In this document: positions 19,114 through 26,970 of the stretch, piece by piece
Layout of the letters: every line of letters starts with the position of its first letter
Position numbering within the stretch: the stretch's first letter is position 1
The notes under the pieces: generated by a model
What the model was told of the DNA's origin: nothing
What the model saw: only the letters and a program-made list of their open reading frames with translations
Databases searched by the model: none
Assembly (NCBI GenBank): GCA_964511535.1
Contig: CAZEFW010000120.1
Location: 1-29,532, forward strand
Direction of reading: 5' to 3'
Length of the DNA stretch: 29,532 nt
Source of the DNA: CAZCFB01 sp964511535
Lineage (GTDB): Bacteria > Myxococcota_A > Polyangia > GCA-2747355 > CAZCFB01
Position numbers and translations under genes: made by a program

Positions 19114-19114
<1 letters not shown>

Positions 19115-20682
19115 CAGCCCCCCCCTGGCTCCTCGACGTCACAGCAGCCGGCGCCGATGCTCCCCGGCACCATCTCGGTGCGCAGCAGCACCGCGCCGGT
19201 GGTGACCACCTCGTCGCCGGCGCTCACCTCGCCCTCCACCTGGACCACCTCGCCGCTGCCGGTGCGCTGCACCACCTTCGGGCTGAACACCCCGGGGGCG
19301 GTGCGCACGAAGACCACCTCCTGATCCTCCACTCGCTGGACGGAGGCCCGCGGCACCGACACCGCCTCACGCGGCGCGCCGGCCTCGATGACCGCGCGGG
19401 CGAACTGGTTCGCCCGGAGCGCGCCGTCATCGTTGGGCACGACGATGCGGGCAGCGACGGCGCGCGTTCGTGGGTTCACCTCCGCCGCGACCCACGACAC
19501 CTTGCCCTCGCGCGCGGAGTCTCCGGAGCCGTCGACGCTAACCTGCGCCTTCTGGCCCACGGCGATGCGCGCGGCCGCCGCCTCGGGCACATCGCACATC
19601 ACCCACATGACCGAGCGGTCGGCGATGGTCGCCAGCGCCAGCTCCTCGGTGGCCAGAACCCCCACCACCGCGGGCCGGCGCACCACGGTGCCGGACAGCG
19701 GCGCCCTGAGGGTCACGCGGCCCGTGGGGGCTGCGGCCTGCGCGCCGGCGACCCGCAGGGTGGCGCGCGCCTGGCGAGCCCGGGCCCGGGCCCGGGCCAG
19801 CTCCTGCTCTGCCAGCTCCACCGTGCGCGCGGCGGCGATGCCCTCGGCGCGCAGCCCCCGCTGGCGCTGGAGGTTGGCGGTGGCGGTGCGCACCCGGGCC
19901 ACGGCGCGCTGCAGCGCCCCCTGGGCCTCGCCGGCGCGGGTGCTCTCCAGATCGAACAGCGCTGCGCCCTTCTTCACGTCGGCGCCCAGGGCCACGCGGA
20001 CCCGCCGGACGATGCCGGGGATGGCCGAGCGCACCTCGGCCACGCGGTCGCGGTTGAAGCTGACCCGGGCGGTGCACTGCACCCGGGGCGCGGCGCTCGC
20101 GAGGCGGGCCTTGACCGTCTGGATGCCGGCAGCCTCTTCCATGGCCACCGAGGCGAGCCGCACGGCGCTCTCGTCGTCCCCGGCCTCCGCCGCTGGCTCG
20201 GCCGCGGCCTTCGGGTTGCAGCGGGGACAGATCGACTCGGGCAGCTGGTGCTCGGCGCACCAGTCCCCGGACGCCTTGTACCCCGCCACCAGCGACGGGT
20301 TGCAGATGGTGCACTTGGACTCGGGCACCCCGTGGCCCTTGCACCAGTCCTTGACCGGCGCGGCCGCTGGCTCGGCCGCGGCCTTCGGGTTGCAGCGGGG
20401 ACAGATCGACTCGGGCAGCTGGTGCTCGGCGCACCAGTCCCCGGACGCCTTGTACCCCGCCACCAGCGACGGGTTGCAGATGGTGCACTTGGACTCGGGT
20501 ACGCCGTGGCCCTTGCACCAGTCCTTGACCGGCGCGGCCGCAGCTCGCGCGGGGGCGGATCTGGCCTTGCCGCGGGCCTCCGCGGCGGGGGCCTGACCGG
20601 GTTGTTTCGAACTGTTCTTGTCCTGGCAGCTCGTCGCGGCGAGCGCGAGCACCAGCAGGGACCTGGCGAGGAGTGACCGCAT
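19114..20682 (-). CDS. CzcB/CusB-type periplasmic adaptor with duplicated Cys/His knuckles
   Basis: The 522-residue adaptor links an RND pump to an outer-membrane channel. The ATG at 20682 follows GGAGAGG and opens a lipoprotein-like signal (LAATSC, Cys19). Residues 52-160 carry four knuckles of the form DWCxxHxxPESxCxxCNP, arranged as two nearly identical 58-residue blocks. Similar Cys/His segments occur in adaptors of other bacteria and are presumed metal-binding. The membrane-fusion core follows: a beta-barrel/lipoyl half (GIVRRVRVALGADVKKGAALFDLES), a helical hairpin rich in Arg and Ala, the second lipoyl half (VTLRAPLSGTVVRRPAVVG), and a barrel domain. The tail GAGCCDVEE adds another Cys pair that might pass metal to the pump. 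It lies between the Cys-rich protein gene and the pump gene. Confidence 0.93.
20192..20539 (-). repeat. 174-bp perfect-period tandem duplication in the adaptor gene
   Basis: Copies at 20192-20365 and 20366-20539 differ at only two positions by eye (172 of 174 identical). Each encodes 58 residues holding two Cys/His knuckles, so the duplication raised the count from two to four. The near-identity at silent sites points to a recent event or continuing gene conversion. Confidence 0.92.
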
Positions 20683-20694
20683 GGGCACCTCTCC

Positions 20695-20716
20695 TTCATT
20701 CACGAGGGTGAGTGAA
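20695..20716 (-). promoter_or_regulatory. Candidate operator or RNA hairpin before the adaptor gene
   Basis: TTCATTCAC, four bases, then GTGAGTGAA form an inverted repeat with one mismatch in nine. It is an AT-richer island beside the Shine-Dalgarno of the adaptor gene (start 20682). The half-site ending in TTCA/TGAA recalls operators of ArsR/SmtB-type metal repressors. As RNA it would fold directly upstream of GGAGAGG and could affect translation. Confidence 0.4.
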
Positions 20717-20742
20717 ACGCCGGGCTGGCAGGTCGGGCGCGA

Positions 20743-20754
20743 GGCGCATGCGCC
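20743..20754. repeat. 12-bp perfect palindrome between the Cys-rich and adaptor genes
   Basis: GGCGCATGCGCC lies in the 115-bp gap between the small Cys-rich protein gene and the adaptor gene. It may be a binding site or part of an attenuating structure, but short GC palindromes arise by chance in this composition. Confidence 0.3.
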
Positions 20755-20797
20755 CCGCACCGGTGGCCTTCGCCAGCCACGACGACATCGTCACGGA

Positions 20798-21205
20798 TCA
20801 GACGATGGAGGTTCTCGGCGGCCTGAATACGCGCGAGCGCGTGACGGAGGGTGGGTCTTCCTGGGTGAAGATGGCCCGCTCATGATGTCGGGTCATGTCA
20901 AGCGCGGGCGGGGGTGGCGGCAGCGCGGCTGCGCGGACCCCCGGACAGCAATCACAGTCGGTGCAGTTGGGCGGGCAGGTCCCGGTGGGCTCCTCGTCTC
21001 CGGGGTCGCCCTCGGGGTCGAGGTCCCGGGTCGTGTCCTTGCCATCGGCGATGCCATCGCAGGGGCAGCCGCAGTCGGACGGGCCGGCGGCGACGCTGTC
21101 CAGGGCCTCCACCAGGGCGGAGCCATGCCCCACCTGCAGACACACCAGCGTGGCGAGCACCAGCGGCCAGGCCCTGATCAAGGAGCTGTGGAGTACGCGT
21201 CCCAT
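20798..21205 (-). CDS. Small secreted Cys-rich protein heading the metal-efflux operon
   Basis: The 135-residue product has a signal peptide (residues 1-30, cut near GSA). Two Cys clusters follow: DCGCPCDG (45-51) and CPPNCTDCDCCPG (77-89), set around an acidic stretch (DPEGDPGDEEP). A Pro run comes next, and the tail ends SRVFRPPRTSIV. Clustered Cys with Asp and Glu suggest metal binding in the periplasm, and the operon context supports this. I recall similar short Cys-rich proteins with a terminal FRPPR near metal-efflux genes in other bacteria but cannot verify it. It is 115 bp upstream of the adaptor gene on the same strand and has a good promoter of its own. Confidence 0.72.
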   Translation of the reverse strand: MGRVLHSSLIRAWPLVLATLVCLQVGHGSALVEALDSVAAGPSDCGCPCDGIADGKDTTRDLDPEGDPGDEEPTGTCPPNCTDCDCCPGVRAAALPPPPPALDMTRHHERAIFTQEDPPSVTRSRVFRPPRTSIV

Positions 21206-21214
21206 GCAAACCTA

Positions 21215-21242
21215 ACAATATCCTCCCGGGCGTTTCAGTCAA
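21215..21242 (-). promoter_or_regulatory. Promoter for the metal-efflux operon
   Basis: Read on the minus strand, TTGACT (21242-21237) and TATTGT (21220-21215) are 16 bp apart, with 5/6 and 4/6 consensus matches. The start of transcription would fall near 21208, only about 3 bases before the ATG at 21205, so the mRNA would be nearly leaderless. Confidence 0.45.
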
Positions 21243-21359
21243 CGCCGTCTCGCCAGTCAGCGCACCCGGAGCCGGCCGTCACCGGCCCGGTGGTAGTCCT
21301 TGTCCCGGCCGCCGAGGTCGCCGCAGCCGGGCTTCGCGCCGCGCGCGAATGGTGAGACC

Positions 21360-22055
21360 ATGAAGCGCAAGTTCACCAACAGCGCGTGGTTCCCCGTGGT
21401 CAAGACTGTCCTGTGGCTCAACAAGCTCCCCCTGCCGCTGCGGCTGCTGCTCACGGCCGCCCTGGCGGCGGCGGGAGGGGGCCTCATCGCCCTCGGTGCG
21501 GAGGAAGGGCTCGGCCCGATCATCGGCCTCGGCTGCCTAGCCCTGGGTGGGGCGCTGGCCACCGTGGTGCTGACCATCGCGCCCCTCTTTCGCCGGCTCG
21601 GCAGCGCGGCCCTGAGCGCGTGGCGCACCAGGCCTCGCGCGCGGCTGGCAGCGATCCTCCTGGGCGGAGGCCTCCTGCTGCTCGGCGGGGTCGCCGCCTG
21701 GCAGAAGCTCGCCTGGCAGGACATCGAGCGGCTGTGCGAGCAGGCCCGGCGGGCGCCCACCCTCGAGGCGCGGCTGGCTGCACTCGCCGAGGCCCGGGGT
21801 GCCATGGACGGCGCGCTGCTGTTCATCCCACCAGGCATGCTGGACGAGTACGCCGATCGGCGCTGCAGAGGCGCCGCGCGGGAGCTGCGCGCGCTCACGC
21901 ATGATCAGCGGTGTCCGACGCGCCCGCTGCTGGGCCACCCGTGCAGCTGCGGCGATCACCTCTGGTCCGGCGCCAGCAACGCGGCCCCGGGGTCAGCGCG
22001 CCTGTGCTGCCTGGGCACGGGGCAGGGCGCGCGCCTGCGACGCTGCTATCGGTAG
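21360..22055 (+). CDS. Integral membrane protein with Cys-rich C-terminus, unknown function
   Basis: The 231-residue protein starts at ATG 21360, with GGTGAG 3 bases upstream. It has two or three hydrophobic helices (about 26-48, 52-74 and 97-116) separated by basic loops. A soluble tail of about 115 residues has Cys concentrated near its end (CPTRPLLGHPCSCG and RLCCLGTG). I recognise no family. It is divergent from the metal operon, with 154 bp between the starts. It ends 40 bp before the end of the convergent LCCL gene. The opposite strand is also open here, but the membrane pattern favours this strand. Confidence 0.68.
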   Translation: MKRKFTNSAWFPVVKTVLWLNKLPLPLRLLLTAALAAAGGGLIALGAEEGLGPIIGLGCLALGGALATVVLTIAPLFRRLGSAALSAWRTRPRARLAAILLGGGLLLLGGVAAWQKLAWQDIERLCEQARRAPTLEARLAALAEARGAMDGALLFIPPGMLDEYADRRCRGAARELRALTHDQRCPTRPLLGHPCSCGDHLWSGASNAAPGSARLCCLGTGQGARLRRCYR

Positions 22056-22095
22056 CGGCGGCGTTGCTTCATCAGCAGCTCGCCACGCCGGCGCG

Positions 22096-23196
22096 CTACT
22101 GCTCGGCCTCCACCATCGTGGGTAGAGCCCGCCGCGCGCTCGGGAAGTAGAACGAGTTGCCCCATGCGCCGTAGCCGCGGCTGGTCACGCCGTGGCGCAC
22201 TGTGCCGACAAAGGCGCTCTGCCGGCCGCTCCCCTCGAGGACCACCATCCCTCCACGGCGCGGGTGGATGAGGCCAGCGTGCACCGCCGCGCCGCAGATT
22301 GAAGAGTCACCGGTGTACGGGTTGTTGCCCCACACCATGCCGGGGCGTCCGCCGGCAGGGCAGCGCACCTTCAGGGTCTGACCGGCGCCCGCGCCGAGCT
22401 GACTGGCGGTGGTGTTCCAGCGGATGACCCCCGGGTCCCGGGGCGGAGCCGGCAAGGCGGGCAGGGCGCGGTTGGCCGCAGGGAAGAAGAACGAGCTGCC
22501 CCAGCTGCCGTAGCTGCGGCTGGTCACGCCGTTACGGTGGTTGCCGCCATAGGACGACCGGCCTGCCGCCACCTCCAGCACAACGGCGCCGCCGCTGACC
22601 AGGGTGATGAGGCCGGCGTGCACCGCCGCCGTGCAGATGGACGTGTCGCTGGTGTACGGGTTGTTGCCCCACACCGATCCGGGGGCGCCGCCGGCCGGGC
22701 AATTGAACGAGAACCGCTCACCCGCCTGGTCCTTCAGCTCGTTGATGGTGGTGCTCCAGGTGGTGGCGTCGGGATCGGGCGGTGGCCGGCGTTGAGCTGG
22801 CAGCCCAATCAGCGCCGCCGGGAAGCTGAAGCTCCCCTCCCGGGTGGTGTAGCTGGCGCTGCTCACGCCGTTGCGGTAGTTGCCGGTGTAGGTCCGCTTG
22901 CTGAAGCGGACCTTGACGCGCACCGACCCGCCATCCTTGACCGTGATCAGGCCGGCGTGCACGGCCGCGCTGCACACCGAGCTGTCGATGGTGTAGGGGT
23001 TGTTGCCCCACACCCGATACAGGTGCCCGCCCGGCGGGCAAACAACCGGCGCGGTCTGGCCACTGCGGGTCTCCAGGCTCGCAGCGGTGAGTCGCCAGGC
23101 CGGGTTGTGATGATCCGGCCTGGGGCACGCCTCACCGGTTGAAGGCACGAGCAGCAACGCGGCCATGATCGGTGTAGCCCAACTCGAGTATCTCAT
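22096..23196 (-). CDS. Secreted protein with three LCCL domains
   Basis: The 366-residue exported protein has a signal peptide (residues 1-22). Three LCCL domains lie at about 47-126, 158-239 and 272-352. Each shows the family signature: a first Cys (CPPGG or CPAGG), VWGNNPYTxDSSIC, then AAVHAGLI, a GGxVxV strand, YxGNxRNGVxS, and an aromatic end (GSFSFP or SSFFFP). LCCL is best known from animal proteins such as cochlin and Limulus factor C, where it binds lipopolysaccharide or other surface ligands. Bacterial forms are known in secreted proteins. A perfect AGGAGGT lies 4 bases before the ATG. It ends facing the membrane protein gene. The ligand is unknown. Confidence 0.9.
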   Translation of the reverse strand: MRYSSWATPIMAALLLVPSTGEACPRPDHHNPAWRLTAASLETRSGQTAPVVCPPGGHLYRVWGNNPYTIDSSVCSAAVHAGLITVKDGGSVRVKVRFSKRTYTGNYRNGVSSASYTTREGSFSFPAALIGLPAQRRPPPDPDATTWSTTINELKDQAGERFSFNCPAGGAPGSVWGNNPYTSDTSICTAAVHAGLITLVSGGAVVLEVAAGRSSYGGNHRNGVTSRSYGSWGSSFFFPAANRALPALPAPPRDPGVIRWNTTASQLGAGAGQTLKVRCPAGGRPGMVWGNNPYTGDSSICGAAVHAGLIHPRRGGMVVLEGSGRQSAFVGTVRHGVTSRGYGAWGNSFYFPSARRALPTMVEAEQ

Positions 23197-23277
23197 CGCG
23201 ACCTCCTGCTGATTTGTATACGTCCGGAGCGGGCGCAGGTTCTACGCGGAAGGCCGCTGCCGACTGTCGACCTTCGA

Positions 23278-23799
23278 TCAATCGAGCCGAATCTTCAGCC
23301 CCATGGCGTTCTTCATCTCCAGTAGAGCCTCGGCGTTGCCTCTGGCGTCGTCCACGGGGTGATGGGTGTGCCGCGTCTTGCGCAGGTGCTTGAAGTTCTT
23401 GAAGGTGCTCTTGACGAGCCCCTTGTACAGCGACCCCAGGTTCTGGGAGCTGTATCCGAACGGGTTGCGGCCGATGAAGTGGTGGAAATACCAGTTGATG
23501 AACTGCCAGTCGAAGCCGTTGTTGTCCGCGATGAAGAACAGCTTGCCGGCGCACTCGTCAGCGAGCCAGGCCGCGAACCGCTCCATCACCTCCCCTGGGT
23601 CGTCGAACTCGAGGGTCTCCTCACGGGAGAAGCCGCTCACCTTCAGCGCCTCGGGGATCCACTGCTCGGAGATGGGCCGGAGCTTGCCGTAGAAGGACCG
23701 CGCCAGCCCGGGCTCGACGATGACCGCCCCGAAACAGACCATCGAATAGTCCCCCGGGATGGGCCCATCCGCCTCGATATCAACCATCACGTAGCTCAT
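23278..23799 (-). CDS. DEDDh-type 3'-5' exonuclease
   Basis: The 173-residue cytoplasmic protein has the four acidic residues and His of the DnaQ/RNase T-like superfamily: Asp7 and Glu9 (VDIEADG), Asp97 (NNGFDWQF), and His146 with Asp151 (HHPVDDARGNAEAL). These enzymes remove nucleotides from 3' ends of DNA or RNA using two metal ions. It is short and stands alone, so it may act on RNA or small oligonucleotides rather than in DNA replication. The start ATG at 23799 gives the motif its usual position; no strong Shine-Dalgarno is seen. The gene is 81 bp downstream of the LCCL start on the same strand and divergent from the lipoprotein gene at 23970. Confidence 0.9.
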   Translation of the reverse strand: MSYVMVDIEADGPIPGDYSMVCFGAVIVEPGLARSFYGKLRPISEQWIPEALKVSGFSREETLEFDDPGEVMERFAAWLADECAGKLFFIADNNGFDWQFINWYFHHFIGRNPFGYSSQNLGSLYKGLVKSTFKNFKHLRKTRHTHHPVDDARGNAEALLEMKNAMGLKIRLD

Positions 23800-23869
23800 G
23801 CAGGCATCACAGCACAGAGCGGCCTGTGTCGCCAGGGCATGAACCGGGCGGCCGTACCCTCGATCCGAC

Positions 23870-23888
23870 GCGCGTGTCCGCCACGCGC
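23870..23888. repeat. 7-bp inverted repeat in a divergent gap
   Basis: GCGCGTG and CACGCGC are exact complements with a 5-base loop (TCCGC). The repeat sits in the 170-bp gap between the exonuclease gene and the Cys-rich lipoprotein gene, about 70 bp from the exonuclease start. Confidence 0.4.
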
Positions 23889-23916
23889 CACATCCTCCAG
23901 CGCGGTTGTTCGTCAT

Positions 23917-23940
23917 GGTCCCGTCGCTGCGCGTGGGACC
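23917..23940. repeat. Spaced 6-bp inverted repeat upstream of the 23970 lipoprotein gene
   Basis: GGTCCC and GGGACC are separated by 12 bases and end 29 bp before the ATG at 23970. The spacing is that of a dimer-bound operator, and the site overlaps where a -35 region would lie. No certain promoter boxes are seen. Confidence 0.3.
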
Positions 23941-23969
23941 CGACCGGCAGATATCGGCACTACATTTAC

Positions 23970-24929
23970 ATGACAAGACTTGGTGTTCTGACAGGTTTCC
24001 TCGCGGTCCTCATCATCTTCCCGGGCTGCAGCGATGGCGGCAACGGCAACGGCAACGGGGACGGAGGAGCTGGCCTCGATCAGTCGGCGAGCGGCGCCCT
24101 GACCATGGAGCAGCTGATCAGCGGCTGCCTGCGCGCCAGCGCCTGCGGCGTCAAGACCTACCCGTACCTTGGCAACTGCCTGGACGCCTACCTCGACCTC
24201 TTCCGGTCTCAGGGGCTGGCGCCGATCTACGACCAGATCTACGCCTGCGTGAACACCGCAAAGGGGGACTGCGACGCGGTGACAAAGTGCTTTCGGCGAG
24301 GCGCCGCTTGCGACAAGGACTCAAAGGCCTCCTGTGACGGCACCGTGGCCATCTCGTGCGACCTCATCGACCAGCGCTTTTACGGCGTCGACTGTTCCCA
24401 CGCGGGGCTCAAGTGCGCGGTGCCCAGCGGCAACAAGAGCTCGGCGGCCTGCACCCCTGGCGCCTGCGACAACTCCTTCCAGAACAAGTGCGACGGCAGC
24501 AAGCTGCTCACTTGCTCCTACGGCGTCATCGAATCCACGCCCTGCGGCGTCCTCGGCATGGGGTGCGGCTACTACGGCTGGAAGAGCAAATCCCACGCCT
24601 GCCAGGGTGGCACCGCCAACAAGTGCAGCACCTACGGCAAGTGGAAGTTCCAGTCGGTGTGCGATGGGGATACCGCGGTGACCTGCGTGCACGGCAAGCA
24701 ACACAGGGCGGACTGCAGCAAGCTGATCCACCGCAAGACGGGGTGCAACGGGGGCACCTGCGTGGCCAGCAGCAGCCAGTGCACAAGCAACATGAACCGC
24801 TGCGCTGGCGACAAGCTGGAGTCCTGCCTGGATGGCAAGTGGAAGCAGTTCGACTGCACCACGCTGGGCCTGGGACCGTGCAAGCCTGGCAAGACCATTG
24901 GGGCCAACTGCTCCAGGCCGAGCAAATGA
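23970..24929 (+). CDS. Cys-rich lipoprotein with repeated CxG...C motifs
   Basis: The 319-residue protein has a hydrophobic N-terminus ending IIFPGC (Cys20), a lipobox-like site with atypical residues, and a Gly/Asn linker. The mature part is Cys-rich and holds about five related units of the form CDGxxxxxCxxGxxxxxxCxxxGxxC, such as CDGSKLLTCSYGV, CDGDTAVTCVHGK and CAGDKLESCLDGK. These are probably small disulfide-linked beta units, often seen in surface proteins of Myxococcota. No enzyme motif is visible. No Shine-Dalgarno precedes the ATG at 23970. Confidence 0.82.
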   Translation: MTRLGVLTGFLAVLIIFPGCSDGGNGNGNGDGGAGLDQSASGALTMEQLISGCLRASACGVKTYPYLGNCLDAYLDLFRSQGLAPIYDQIYACVNTAKGDCDAVTKCFRRGAACDKDSKASCDGTVAISCDLIDQRFYGVDCSHAGLKCAVPSGNKSSAACTPGACDNSFQNKCDGSKLLTCSYGVIESTPCGVLGMGCGYYGWKSKSHACQGGTANKCSTYGKWKFQSVCDGDTAVTCVHGKQHRADCSKLIHRKTGCNGGTCVASSSQCTSNMNRCAGDKLESCLDGKWKQFDCTTLGLGPCKPGKTIGANCSRPSK

Positions 24930-24991
24930 CCAGGCGCTGTCGAATCGCCAACAGATCTGTCCAGGAATAATCAACCGCTCAATCGTGGGGA

Positions 24992-25008
24992 GCGCAGCCT
25001 GGCTGCGC
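24992..25008. terminator. GC hairpin after the Cys-rich lipoprotein gene
   Basis: GCGCAG and CTGCGC pair across a 5-base loop (CCTGG), with further G and C that can extend the stem. It is 62 bp past the stop codon, in a 205-bp gap before the beta-barrel gene. There is no T-run, so termination is only possible, not certain. Confidence 0.35.
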
Positions 25009-25134
25009 CCAGACATGGGATCCAGCGAATAAAACCGCCCAATTCTGACCTGTTACGTGGGGCAAGCCGCCCGGCGGAACAAACCGGACCGCGCCTTGCA
25101 TTTCACGGGACCACAGACCGAGGACCCGTGACCG

Positions 25135-25815
25135 ATGACCCGAGCCCCCACCGTGATGTCGAGCCTGGCCGCGTTGATGGTCACCCTGTGGGCCGGCCCC
25201 GGGCAAGCGCGGCACGCCCAGCAGAGCGACGGCGAGGCCCCCCCCACATCGAAGCCAATCGCTGCCCCGGCTGCGAGGGTGGAGCAGGGGTCTGACAGCT
25301 CCTGGCAGGTGCGACTGGAGGCCCTCGGGGGATACGGCGGCGTGACCAACCTGGGCGCCTCTGTGGGCGGCGTCAGGGTTCACGGCCCGGTGGTGGGCGC
25401 AGCCATGGCGGTGACATGGTCCATAAGTGATGGAATCCGCGGAGGCGTCCGGCTCGGGTGCGTGATGGGCTGGGGTTTGGCCGGCGAGTCCTTTCAGCGC
25501 GATGAATCGGGCGCCCCGGCGAGGACCGACGCTTACGGTGTGTCCGCGGCGTTCCAGGGCGAAGTCCACGGCCGCTGGCTCACCTTCCGCTTCGCGCCCG
25601 GCCTCGGCGTCCTGCACATGAACACCGACGAGGAGCCTTCGCGTGAATATCCCGGGGCCGTCACCTACGACCTCACGATGCCCGAGCTGACCCTCTCCCT
25701 CGGCCTGGAGCTGAACCTCCACCGGCATGTGGCCCTCACCCTCTCCGTGGAGGCCGGCTCTCTGCTGGTGCAAACCCGTGGGAGCGCGCAGGGCGGGGTG
25801 GTGGTTCGGTTCTGA
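25135..25815 (+). CDS. Small outer-membrane beta-barrel-like protein
   Basis: The 226-residue product has a signal peptide (residues 1-26, cut near GQA) and an Ala/Pro-rich linker. A series of amphipathic strands rich in Gly and alternating hydrophobic residues follows (WQVRLEALGGYGGV, GIRGGVRLGCVMGWGL, LTFRFAPGLGVLH, LTLSLGLELNL). It ends in GGVVVRF, and a C-terminal Phe is typical of outer-membrane barrels. About eight strands fit. No family is certain. An ATG at 25156 is an alternative start. The gene ends 16 bp from the convergent YD-like lipoprotein gene. Confidence 0.75.
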   Translation: MTRAPTVMSSLAALMVTLWAGPGQARHAQQSDGEAPPTSKPIAAPAARVEQGSDSSWQVRLEALGGYGGVTNLGASVGGVRVHGPVVGAAMAVTWSISDGIRGGVRLGCVMGWGLAGESFQRDESGAPARTDAYGVSAAFQGEVHGRWLTFRFAPGLGVLHMNTDEEPSREYPGAVTYDLTMPELTLSLGLELNLHRHVALTLSVEAGSLLVQTRGSAQGGVVVRF

Positions 25816-25831
25816 AGCATGGCCGCCGGGA

Positions 25832-26833
25832 TCAGATGCTCTCCTGCACAAACTGATAGACCGGCAGCAATGCCTGGATCAGCTTCGGGTCCATGTACCG
25901 GTTGATCATGTCGTTGAAGTAGAACGACAGCGGCGCCTTCCACTCGGCCTGGCCCAGGGTGAACTGGACCTCCCGGATGACCTCCATCGCGGCGCCCGGG
26001 CCGCTGGCCGAATAGTTCTTGAACCCGATCATCCTGTTGGAGGCGTCGTACAGGTACGAGATCTTGCTCCTGTAGGTGACGCCCGGAGAGGATCCCTTGC
26101 CGGAGCTCGAGATGTCAGTGAGGTATCCCTGCGCGCTGTAGGTGTAGTGGTCGGTGGAGTGGTCGGTCCATTTCGACTTGATGAACCGCCGCTCCTTGCA
26201 GCTGGTGATCTTGCCGCCGGAGACGACACAGTTCGTATCGGAGTGCCGGATCCACGCGCTGTTCGCCGCATCCCAGGTGTACTGGCGGTGGGTCGCCGAG
26301 GTCTCGGTGTGGCGGTAGCTCTGCTTCACCCCGGACGCCACTGTGCCTCCCTTCTTGTAGGTAAAATTCTCAACATCCACGCCGTCGTCGTCGGGGTAGC
26401 GATAGGTTGCCCGCTTGATGAGGACCGCCTTGCTCGCGCCGGTGGCCTGGTGAGTGACCATCTCCCCCATTCGCCCCTTGCCATCGTAGGTCACCCTGTC
26501 GGTGGTGACGGCCACGGTCCCGTTGTAGGGAAAATCGTCGAGCTTGATGACCCGGGGGTAGCAGGTCGGCAGGTTCTGGTAGGAGATGGTCGCCGACTGA
26601 TTGGCCCCGGCCCTGGTGACCTCGACCTTCGTGGCGTCCAGGCAGCCAGCGGCGGAGTAGGAGCGGCTGTAGGTGGTGGTGTCGGTCCCCATATGCGCCA
26701 CCGCCCTGATGATCTGTGGATGAGGCGCCACCTCTCCTGCGAAGACTCCCACCGCGCGGTCGCCGCAACCGGCCAGGCACTGCACGGCGCAGAGCCAAAA
26801 TACCGGCATCATGTGACGGACTGAGCAATTCAT
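25832..26833 (-). CDS. Lipoprotein with YD-repeat-like strands
   Basis: The 333-residue protein has a classic lipobox CLAGC (Cys23) and GAGG about 9 bases before the ATG. The mature region is beta-rich, with repeated Tyr- and Asp-containing strands such as VTYDGKGRMGEMV, YTYSAQGYLTDI and YLYDASNRMIGF. These resemble degenerate YD/RHS repeats (xxYDxxGRLxxxx), which wrap as beta-sheets in toxins and surface proteins. The protein is far too short to be an RHS toxin shell, and no toxin core is present. It may be a small surface-binding protein. It is divergent from the collagen operon, 137 bp away. Confidence 0.8.
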   Translation of the reverse strand: MNCSVRHMMPVFWLCAVQCLAGCGDRAVGVFAGEVAPHPQIIRAVAHMGTDTTTYSRSYSAAGCLDATKVEVTRAGANQSATISYQNLPTCYPRVIKLDDFPYNGTVAVTTDRVTYDGKGRMGEMVTHQATGASKAVLIKRATYRYPDDDGVDVENFTYKKGGTVASGVKQSYRHTETSATHRQYTWDAANSAWIRHSDTNCVVSGGKITSCKERRFIKSKWTDHSTDHYTYSAQGYLTDISSSGKGSSPGVTYRSKISYLYDASNRMIGFKNYSASGPGAAMEVIREVQFTLGQAEWKAPLSFYFNDMINRYMDPKLIQALLPVYQFVQESI

Positions 26834-26878
26834 GGACGCACCTCGGATCCTTTTGGCAATGCATGATAGTTGATTTCA

Positions 26879-26893
26879 GCCGCCAGCGGCGGC
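26879..26893. repeat. 6-bp inverted repeat in the divergent gap before the collagen operon
   Basis: GCCGCC and GGCGGC are complementary across a 3-base loop (AGC). It lies 46 bp from the YD-like lipoprotein start and 78 bp from the start of the next lipoprotein gene. It may be an operator or chance GC symmetry. Confidence 0.3.
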
Positions 26894-26970
26894 AGGTCTG
26901 CTGGCCAGCGGACCGGATACCGTGATGTGATGGCATCATGGCGTCAACACACACAGCGAGAGGTGAAAGC

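Noticed and set aside
21257..21898. A 213-codon minus-strand frame opposite the membrane protein
   Set aside because: Ser/Arg-rich low-complexity translation; the plus strand has hydrophobic helices and a Shine-Dalgarno.
25832..26833. An RHS-type toxin
   Set aside because: Only a few degenerate YD-like strands in 333 residues, no shell, no DPxGxxG junction motif and no toxin tip or immunity gene.
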